Assembly (NCBI GenBank): GCA_020024055.1
Contig: JAHHUI010000017.1
Span: forward strand, 1-19,771
Origin: Spirochaetaceae bacterium
GTDB lineage: Bacteria; Spirochaetota; Spirochaetia; WRBN01
DNA length: 19,771 nucleotides
Direction of reading: 5' to 3'
This document shows positions 14,264 to 19,771 of this stretch, piece after piece. Each line of letters begins with the position of its first letter. The first letter of the stretch is position 1. The notes under the pieces were generated by a model. The model worked only from the letters and a program-made list of their open reading frames with translations. It did no database searches and had not been told where the DNA came from. Both the position numbers and the translations under genes were made by a program.

Positions 14264-16401
14264 TAAACAGAACAATCAGATCGGCGCATGCGTATAATCT
14301 GAAAGATTTTCTCCTGAGAATTCTTCTGATTTTCTACCTGATACAGCAAATCAATTTTATCACCAATACGTATACTGTCGGCAGCAGCCGCATGATTCCA
14401 CCACAGCGCGCTGTAAGTATGTTCTCCTATTTTTAGTCCAAGGCGTAAATGTTCTTCTGATTTTCCAATCAGCTGGATTTTTATAATCGGTATTTCTCTG
14501 GTTAAAAAAGTCAGAGGCTTAAAGTTTTCACCATAAGGCGCCAGCCTATCAATCAGTTCAAAGATTTCCAGAGGAAAATTTTCAATGGGCAATTCTGCAT
14601 CAAAAAGAATAGGCTCTTCTGAGAGGATAGGATGCGATGGACGCTGATGATCGGCAAAGAAATTGGCTATGGCTTTTTGAAGATCTTCCAGCACGTCAAT
14701 AGGTGCAGAAAATCCCCCTGCATAAAGATGCCCGCCATGGCTGTCGAAGAGATGATCGTAACTGTTCAAGAACGGCAGCAATGTATTGTCTATGTCGGTG
14801 CGCAGGCTGCCGCTTATCTGCTCTTGTGTTCTGTTTGCCGCCACAAGAATAAGAGAATGTGGAAATATTTTGCCAAATCTTCCCGCCAGCAGGCCCGTCT
14901 GCCCCGCTGGCAGATCAGCATCGTACATAAAAACATAATTGCCGCCGGACTCTTGATAGGATTTCTGTGCGATAGGATACAGCTTATTGAACCATAATTC
15001 AGTAAGCTCTTTTCTTTGTTCATTCAGGCGGCCAATATGCTGCACCAATTCTTCCTGCCTGGAATATTGTTGTGCGCCCAGCATTTCCACGGCTTTGTCT
15101 GCTTCACCCATGCGACCGCTGGCATTCAGCAAAGGCGCAATGCGCCAGCTGATCGTCTTGACATCTATATTCTGTCCCAGCAGGTTTAAGTGATTGAATA
15201 AAGTGACCAGCGCAGATTTTTTTGGGTTTTGCAATGCTTTCAGGCTCATTTTGGCAATGATGCGATTTTCATCTCTCATAGGCATCATATCCGCAATCAA
15301 GCCAATACCTGCCAGGTCGAAGCCCTGCCAATAATGAGGCAGAATTTTCTGATTATAAATAATTGTCAGCTGATACAGATACAGCAATATATCTGTGTGG
15401 CTGGCCTTTGGATAGAATCGGCGTATGCTCGAATTCTGCTCTAAAGATTCTAAGGTCGATTCTCTTAAGCGCTGCAGCGGGCCGCAAAGGTTCAAGGCCA
15501 AATCGTGAATGTACACATCGGCAGAGAAAAAGCTGGATAATAAATTGATGGCTTCAAGCGCATTGAATGTGTAAAGAGGATAGCCTTGAATCACTTGAAG
15601 GAAGCGTTCATTATCTGGTGAATTTTCACGCAGCAGGAAAGTCTGCTTTTGCCGGCAGAGCAGATTCATCACTAAATTCGCCTCCACCATAATCCCTTCT
15701 TCATTTTGACGCACACACAGCAGACAGATCACACTGTTGAAATGTTCGCTTTTGGCAAAATCTAAGGCAAATAAGGCTTTCAAGACCAAAGCACTAGCTG
15801 ACAGGCCTTTATTAGGATAGGTATTTTCTGTCTGAGGGTTGATAAAACACAGGGCATGCTTCGGGCGATTTTCCACCGCATGATGATCAAAAATAATCAC
15901 ATCAATATTTTTTTCATAGGCTGCATCCAGGGCTTCATATGCGCTTGATCCATTGTCCACGCATATAATCAATGTCACGCCTTGCTGTTTAAATTCATCC
16001 ACTTTTTCTGCCGTCAGACCATAGGGTTCGTCCTTGATGGGTACAGCAAAGATGACATTGGCCTGATGGCTGTGAAAATATTCCAAAAACAAAACACTAC
16101 TGCAAATGCCATCTGCATCACGGTCTCCAAAAATCGCAATCTTTTCCTGTTCTTCCATTGCGCTAAAAATGCGCTCGACAGCAGGGGTCATTTCTAGAAA
16201 TAAGAAAGGATTATGCAGAAAGACAGGGCTATTTTCCAAGAAAAAGATAAGCTCTTGTGGTTCTTTTATTTCTCTACGCAGTAAAATTGCTGCATGCAGC
16301 AGACTAATGTCATAACGCTGGGCAATATCTTTCACTGCCTCTTTATCCAGCGGCTTTTTAATCCATAGATTTGTTTCTGAAGTTGTGTTTTCTTTTTGCA
16401 T
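14263..16401 (-). CDS. recJ: Single-stranded-DNA exonuclease RecJ
   Basis: A 712-residue DHH-superfamily 5'-3' exonuclease used in recombination and mismatch repair. The catalytic motifs are DRDADG (93-98), VDNG (148-151) and FDHH (171-174); then IGLIADMMPM (366-375), NASGRMGEA (427-435) and the DHHA1 motif GGHLYAGGFS (556-565); a C-terminal OB-like part closes the protein. Compared with the usual compact RecJ core, about 150 residues (about 211-360) lie between the DHH motif region and the IGLIAD segment, an apparent insertion rich in Leu, Cys and aromatic residues. It starts 11 bases after the thymidine phosphorylase stop and overlaps the M23 start by one base. The operon is unusual in mixing nucleoside salvage, repair and wall hydrolysis. 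The family assignment is firm. Confidence 0.93.
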   Translation of the reverse strand: MQKENTTSETNLWIKKPLDKEAVKDIAQRYDISLLHAAILLRREIKEPQELIFFLENSPVFLHNPFLFLEMTPAVERIFSAMEEQEKIAIFGDRDADGICSSVLFLEYFHSHQANVIFAVPIKDEPYGLTAEKVDEFKQQGVTLIICVDNGSSAYEALDAAYEKNIDVIIFDHHAVENRPKHALCFINPQTENTYPNKGLSASALVLKALFALDFAKSEHFNSVICLLCVRQNEEGIMVEANLVMNLLCRQKQTFLLRENSPDNERFLQVIQGYPLYTFNALEAINLLSSFFSADVYIHDLALNLCGPLQRLRESTLESLEQNSSIRRFYPKASHTDILLYLYQLTIIYNQKILPHYWQGFDLAGIGLIADMMPMRDENRIIAKMSLKALQNPKKSALVTLFNHLNLLGQNIDVKTISWRIAPLLNASGRMGEADKAVEMLGAQQYSRQEELVQHIGRLNEQRKELTELWFNKLYPIAQKSYQESGGNYVFMYDADLPAGQTGLLAGRFGKIFPHSLILVAANRTQEQISGSLRTDIDNTLLPFLNSYDHLFDSHGGHLYAGGFSAPIDVLEDLQKAIANFFADHQRPSHPILSEEPILFDAELPIENFPLEIFELIDRLAPYGENFKPLTFLTREIPIIKIQLIGKSEEHLRLGLKIGEHTYSALWWNHAAAADSIRIGDKIDLLYQVENQKNSQEKIFQIIRMRRSDCSV

Positions 16402-16412
16402 AAATCATATTT

Positions 16413-17726
16413 TTAGTCAGAGATCTCCTGAAGAATCAGCGGAGATTTCTTAATCGGTTCATTGTGTGTTGTGAAACCTTGATGATCTTTAATAAATTGC
16501 AGGGCCTGTTCCAATTGCTGCTTTGTTGGGGCATACACCGTGCACAGCGCGCGGCCCTGAAGCACATGTGTGCCTGATTTGCAGGCAAAAATAAAACCCG
16601 CTGTGGGCGAGACAGCATCAGTTTTTTGATTGCGGCCCACGCCCAAAAGCACCCCCGCCTGGCCAATCACCTGGGCACAGATCTGTAAATATCCAGATAT
16701 TTTGCTGTGAATCACCGCTGAATAAGGGGCACGTTCTTTGCGCAGCATCGCATCCACTTTCGCTGGATCAGCACCTTGGTTTTTCACATTTTTCCACCAT
16801 AATTCCAAGGCTTTACCATTGCTGATTTGCTCTCTAGCCAGGTCTTTGCCGCTGTCAATATCAGGAACCAGGCCAGCCATTTTAGCCATATAAGCCGCCT
16901 GGGTCAAAACCAAAGTGCGCACATCTTCGGGTGCCGGGCCAGTTAACAGGTCTACCGTTTCTTCAATTTCCAGGAAATTGCCCACTTTCATGCCCAAGGG
17001 TTCGTTCATGTCTGTGATGAGTACAGAAGTCTTGATGCCCATCAGGCTGGCAGTTTTGCTCAGGCTTTCGCCTAGGGCCTGGGCCTGTTGAAATGTTTTC
17101 ATAAAGGCACCGCTGCCACATTTCACATCTAAAACCAGCGCACGTGCTCCCTCTGCAATTTTCTTGCTCAGGATGCTTGCTGTGATCAACGGGATCGACT
17201 CTACTGTGGCTGTGACGTCCCGCAGTGAATATAAAATGCGATCCGCGGGCACAAGATTTTCAGTCTGCGCACACATGGCATATCCATCACGCATCACAGT
17301 CTTTTTAAATTCCTCTTCGGAAAGATGCACAGAATATCCGGGCATAGATTCCAATTTGTCTAAAGTTCCGCCGGTGATGCCCAACGCCCGCCCGCTGATC
17401 ATAGGAACATGCAGACCCATCGCCGCCGCAATAGGGGCCAAAGACAAGCTGATTTTGTCGCCGATTCCCCCCGTGGAATGTTTGTCCACAAGCAGATGGG
17501 AAGAGGGTGCATCAAAATTAATCACAGAACCGCTGTGTATCATTGCCTGTGTCAGAATCGCAGTCTCTTCCATGCTCATGCCGCGCAGATAGACTGCCAT
17601 CAGCCATGCAGAAACCTGATAATCGGGAATAGTTTGTTTAGCGCAGCCTTGAATAAGAAATTCAATCTCTTCTTTAGAATTGGAAAGGCCGTCTCTTTTT
17701 TTGGCAATGATGTCGGCGCTGCGCAT
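16413..17726 (-). CDS. deoA: Thymidine / pyrimidine-nucleoside phosphorylase
   Basis: A 437-residue enzyme that splits thymidine (and perhaps uridine or deoxyuridine) with phosphate to base and deoxyribose-1-phosphate. The phosphate loop KHSTGGIGDK (82-91) and the family signature SGRALGITGGTLDKLES (111-127) are intact, as are YSLRDVTATVESIPLITASI and the following SKK that bind base and sugar. The length fits both DeoA (about 440) and Pdp (about 433); specificity cannot be settled by eye, so Pdp is the alternative. AAGGAGGAG just upstream fixes the ATG at 17726. The gene heads the recJ-M23-mutase run and lies 87 bases after the first beta-barrel gene on the same strand, with no clear terminator between, so read-through from that gene is possible. 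Confidence 0.95.
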   Translation of the reverse strand: MRSADIIAKKRDGLSNSKEEIEFLIQGCAKQTIPDYQVSAWLMAVYLRGMSMEETAILTQAMIHSGSVINFDAPSSHLLVDKHSTGGIGDKISLSLAPIAAAMGLHVPMISGRALGITGGTLDKLESMPGYSVHLSEEEFKKTVMRDGYAMCAQTENLVPADRILYSLRDVTATVESIPLITASILSKKIAEGARALVLDVKCGSGAFMKTFQQAQALGESLSKTASLMGIKTSVLITDMNEPLGMKVGNFLEIEETVDLLTGPAPEDVRTLVLTQAAYMAKMAGLVPDIDSGKDLAREQISNGKALELWWKNVKNQGADPAKVDAMLRKERAPYSAVIHSKISGYLQICAQVIGQAGVLLGVGRNQKTDAVSPTAGFIFACKSGTHVLQGRALCTVYAPTKQQLEQALQFIKDHQGFTTHNEPIKKSPLILQEISD

Positions 17727-17813
17727 GAAAACTCCTCCTTAACAACCTCTTCATTTACTTCAAAAACACAAGAAAAATCAAGGGGGTGGAAGAGTTTATC
17801 TGTTTTTTATCAA

Positions 17814-18395
17814 TTAAGACATCCAGAAGCGAATACCTAAGGATGTCTCGAATGTGCAATGAAATTGAGGAAGATTTGTATCAATGGTGCCGCTTTTGTC
17901 CAGGGCCCAGGAAATTCTGTGCATCACACCAAGCTCTGGCGCCACAGACATAAAGAATTCCACTTCTCTTGAGGCAAAGAGCTTGAAACCACCAACAATG
18001 CGGAAAGCCACAATAGATGTAAGGGCTATCATTGCTTTCTTGTAGAGTTTTGAAGCTGATTCATCACCACTTGTTTGAAACTCGAGGCCAAGTCCTGGAC
18101 CAAAAAACGCGGCAACTACAGTGTCGGCAGACCAATTTACAACATGCCAGTCAAATCTCATTTTTGCGACAAAAGGATTGAATTTCTCATTGATTTTGTT
18201 TGAACTACCGACATTCATTTCCCAGATAACAGGATTTTCTCTGGTATGAAAACCCATACTCAACCCGGCTGAAAAACCAACCTGAGTGAAGCTGTTTGTC
18301 ATAGAGAAAATACCACCGATACCGAATTCAGTGGCGGATACTTTGGCTGTCAGCAAGAGAAAAACTAATGCCAGAGTAGAAAGCTTTCTGTTCAT
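17814..18395 (-). CDS. Small outer-membrane beta-barrel protein, paralogue 1
   Basis: A 193-residue protein with a signal peptide (cleavage after VSA near residue 21) and about 170 residues of alternating beta strands typical of an eight-stranded barrel. It shares with its two neighbours the pattern GLSMGF..., then IW, DWHVVNW, GPGLGLEFQ, GGFKLFA...EFFMSVAPELG and the closing GIRFWMS. Spirochaetes encode similar small barrels in tandem sets, some acting as porins or adhesins (for example BB0405/BB0406 in Borrelia, DUF3996-like); membership in that family is inference. AAAGGAG eight bases upstream supports the ATG at 18395. A 9-bp direct repeat lies in its upstream region. The C-terminus is Ser rather than the aromatic residue usual for BAM substrates, but the FW pair sits just before it. 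Confidence 0.8.
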   Translation of the reverse strand: MNRKLSTLALVFLLLTAKVSATEFGIGGIFSMTNSFTQVGFSAGLSMGFHTRENPVIWEMNVGSSNKINEKFNPFVAKMRFDWHVVNWSADTVVAAFFGPGLGLEFQTSGDESASKLYKKAMIALTSIVAFRIVGGFKLFASREVEFFMSVAPELGVMHRISWALDKSGTIDTNLPQFHCTFETSLGIRFWMS

Positions 18396-18413
18396 AGAAC
18401 AAACTCCTTTTAC

Positions 18414-18443
18414 GGAAGTGATGTGAGAAGAACAGGAAGTGAT
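18414..18443. repeat. 9-bp direct repeat, 21-bp period, upstream of paralogue 1
   Basis: GGAAGTGAT occurs at 18414-18422 and again at 18435-18443; read toward the gene it is ATCACTTCC twice. The 21-base period is two helical turns, which would place a bound dimer on one DNA face. It lies immediately upstream of the ribosome site, between the terminator and the start codon. Confidence 0.5.
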
Positions 18444-18457
18444 TCACGGCAAACGCT

Positions 18458-18528
18458 AAAAAAACCCCTGCTCTAGGCTTTTATTTACGTAACAAGGGTT
18501 GAAAAAATAAAGAGAGCAGGTTTTTTTT
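18458..18528. terminator. Long bidirectional terminator between paralogues 2 and 1
   Basis: The outer stem is CCTGCTCT (18467-18474) with AGAGCAGG (18513-18520). Inside it a second AT-rich stem (TTTATTT with AAATAAA) can extend the hairpin. It is followed by eight T on the plus strand and, on the reverse strand, by GG and seven T. It should stop transcripts of paralogue 2 on the reverse strand. The remainder of 18396-18570 contains no gene. Confidence 0.75.
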
Positions 18529-18570
18529 AAAAAATTTATAATGAAATAGTTTTTAAAGTCAAAGAAAACT

Positions 18571-19149
18571 TTATGTCCATAAACGAATACCAAAAGTGGC
18601 TTCTACAGACCAATACATTTGCCCATTCAAGCCAGTAAGTCTTTCATCCTGTATATCCACTAAAAATCCTGTTGACCAGCCAATCTGCGGGGCCAGCTGG
18701 GCAAATAATTCGAGGTCTTTGGCAAATAATTTAATGCCGCCCACGGCACGTGCAGTGATAGTTGCCATAATGTCCAATGTGTAATTGGGCGAGACCACAC
18801 CCGTGGCAAAGGGATTTTCTCCTGAAACAGTGGTCTGCAGACCAACACCAGGGCCCAGATAAATGGAAAGTACATCTAGCATATTGAAATTAATGATATG
18901 CCAGTCAATATTTGTCTTGGCCAAAAGAGAAATATACCCAGGAACAAGAGGCAAGGGGGCACCAAAAGAAATATCCCAAATAATGGGCCGTTTTTCCGAG
19001 CCAAAACCCATGCTCAGTCCGCCAAATGCCCCCGATAACTTTGTATTGGTCGCGACTCCTCCACTCACACCGATACCAAAATCTCCTGCGAAAGTTTTGC
19101 TGCAGAGTAAAATGAATAATAAAACAAATACAGACAAAGTCCTTTTCAT
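18571..19149 (-). CDS. Small outer-membrane beta-barrel protein, paralogue 2
   Basis: A 192-residue relative of the flanking genes, with a signal peptide (MKRTLSVFVLL..., cleavage after TFA) and the shared blocks GLSMGF, IIWDISFG, NIDWHIINF, GPGVGLQTT, GGIKLFA...ELFAQLAPQIGW and a final ATFGIRLWT. Alternating polar/hydrophobic strands and the C-terminal aromatic pair predict an outer-membrane barrel. An ATG at 19170 also lies in frame, but the ribosome site GGAAGGAG falls within that extension, so the ATG at 19149 (nine bases after the GGAG) is the start. It has its own near-consensus promoter, overlapped by an inverted repeat, and its own terminator, so it can be expressed independently of paralogue 3. 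Confidence 0.82.
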   Translation of the reverse strand: MKRTLSVFVLLFILLCSKTFAGDFGIGVSGGVATNTKLSGAFGGLSMGFGSEKRPIIWDISFGAPLPLVPGYISLLAKTNIDWHIINFNMLDVLSIYLGPGVGLQTTVSGENPFATGVVSPNYTLDIMATITARAVGGIKLFAKDLELFAQLAPQIGWSTGFLVDIQDERLTGLNGQMYWSVEATFGIRLWT

Positions 19150-19179
19150 CTGATGATACTCCTTCCTCATAGAGGACTA

Positions 19180-19208
19180 ATTATATATTATGGCGGCTTG
19201 AAATGCAA
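19180..19208 (-). promoter_or_regulatory. Strong sigma70-type promoter for paralogue 2
   Basis: On the reverse strand TTGCAT (19208-19203) and a perfect TATAAT (19185-19180) are 17 bases apart, the best promoter match in the window. The predicted leader is about 24 bases and contains the GGAAGGAG ribosome site. Confidence 0.6.
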
Positions 19209-19212
19209 GCCG
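19194..19212. repeat. Inverted repeat overlapping the -35 box of paralogue 2
   Basis: CGGCTTG (19194-19200) and CAAGCCG (19206-19212) form a perfect 7-bp dyad with a five-base centre, covering the -35 box at 19203-19208. It has no T run after it in either direction, so it is more likely a protein-binding operator than a terminator for paralogue 3, although weak termination cannot be excluded. Confidence 0.5.
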
Positions 19213-19270
19213 GGCTGTAATAAAAATAGTTAATAGATCAATAAAAGTCAGCACTTTATCAAAAGGTTTT

Positions 19271-19771
19271 TTACCACCACACTCTCAGGCCCGTGCTTGC
19301 CTGAATTCCCCAGCCAAATCTATGTGTGTCTGTTCGAGAGACAATTTGTCCGGCAGAATTTGTAACGCCATATGATGTATAAAGCCAGTTCAGCAGTGGA
19401 GAGGCCTCAAAGAACAGCTCTACTGTGCCAAAGAAAAATTTAAGCCCTATAGGAATGCGGCCGCTGACGGTCAGTCTGAGCGGATTCCATAAAGACCCCT
19501 TGGGGTCAAAGGGCATTTGCACCCCTGCCCCCAGGCCAAGATACAGCTGGGCCACGCCCAGATTCCAAGGAAGAATATGCCAGTCTAAATTCGTTGTGAC
19601 AATGTAAATCCCCGAGCGATAGCCTGCAATCGCATCGATAAAAAAGGGATGGCCGCGATGAAATCCCATTCCCATGCTGATGCCTACACCCAAGTCCAGG
19701 CCGTCTTTTGTCAGATCGGCAGATATTTTGGGCGAAATAGTGAAATCAGCAAAGGATTTTGCTAAGAGAAC
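19271..19771 (-). CDS. Small outer-membrane beta-barrel protein, paralogue 3, partial (5' end beyond window)
   Basis: The reading frame is open to the right edge: 166 residues are visible, beginning VLLAKSFAD, which looks like the end of a signal peptide, so nearly all of the mature protein is here. It shares the family blocks SMGMGF, NLDWHILPW, GLGAGVQ, IGLKFFFGTVELFFEASPLLNW and a final STGLRVWW, with a strongly aromatic C-terminus suited to BAM-dependent insertion. It is more diverged from paralogues 1 and 2 than they are from each other in the strand after SMGF (FFIDAIAG instead of IIWDISFG-like). There is no convincing terminator between its stop and the promoter of paralogue 2. The start codon, ribosome site and promoter lie outside the window. 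Confidence 0.82.
   Translation of the reverse strand, partial: VLLAKSFADFTISPKISADLTKDGLDLGVGISMGMGFHRGHPFFIDAIAGYRSGIYIVTTNLDWHILPWNLGVAQLYLGLGAGVQMPFDPKGSLWNPLRLTVSGRIPIGLKFFFGTVELFFEASPLLNWLYTSYGVTNSAGQIVSRTDTHRFGWGIQASTGLRVWW

Noticed and set aside
19150..19170. Upstream ATG adding seven residues to paralogue 2
   Set aside because: The GGAAGGAG ribosome site falls within this extension, so initiation must be downstream at 19149.
19220..19270. Possible terminator after paralogue 3
   Set aside because: Only very short AT-rich hairpins are visible and none has a convincing T run.
1..19771. CRISPR array, tRNA, phage, transposon or defence system
   Set aside because: No regularly spaced repeats, cloverleaf, integrase, transposase or toxin-antitoxin-like pair was seen on either strand.

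Overview
This 19.8 kb window looks like ordinary chromosome from an uncultured, probably host-associated member of the Spirochaetota. Four things point there: an EF-G whose sequence matches the EF-G2 / mitochondrial EF-G2 (ribosome-recycling) type; a FabV/Ter-type trans-2-enoyl reductase of the kind characterised in Treponema denticola; three tandem small outer-membrane beta-barrel paralogues like spirochaete porin/adhesin families; and a lipoprotein signal with a relaxed lipobox. The assignment is inference, since no rRNA is present. The genetic code looks standard. Coding density is very high, the longest gene-free stretch is about 200 bases, and there is no tRNA, rRNA, CRISPR array, phage gene, transposase or insertion sequence.

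Layout. (1) 1-4023, minus strand: EF-G2 followed 15 bp downstream by a large unrecognised protein (661 codons, running off the left edge) with C-terminal membrane segments. (2) 4173-5644, plus strand: a three-gene operon of a SAM-dependent methyltransferase, a 71-residue unknown protein and a cysteine-rich pentapeptide-repeat protein; its promoter is divergent from that of EF-G2 and predicts an almost leaderless mRNA. (3) 5624-7286, minus strand: a polar amino-acid ABC uptake permease and a lipoprotein solute-binding protein, with no ATPase. (4) 7459-9091, plus: bactofilin and FabV, closed by a strong terminator. (5) 9151-9954, minus: an exported ankyrin-repeat protein. (6) 10157-11425, plus: an unknown exported protein and purine nucleoside phosphorylase DeoD, closed by a strong terminator. 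(7) 11489-17726, minus: thymidine phosphorylase, RecJ, an exported M23 (LytM) endopeptidase and a phosphoglucomutase/phosphopentomutase, tightly packed and partly overlapping. (8) 17814-19771, minus: three tandem paralogous beta-barrel proteins, the last cut by the right edge.

How the genes may work together. DeoD, thymidine phosphorylase and the PGM2-type mutase together form a nucleoside salvage route: nucleoside to pentose-1-phosphate to pentose-5-phosphate. Bactofilin and the M23 endopeptidase are a pair of functions known to shape cell walls in other bacteria, although here they sit at separate loci. EF-G2 would serve ribosome recycling, with the translocating EF-G encoded elsewhere. I found no defence or mobile system. 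The observations most worth following are the unknown membrane protein coupled to EF-G2, the apparent leaderless promoters, the operator-like repeats upstream of the porin-like genes, the RecJ insertion and the ABC system lacking an ATPase.
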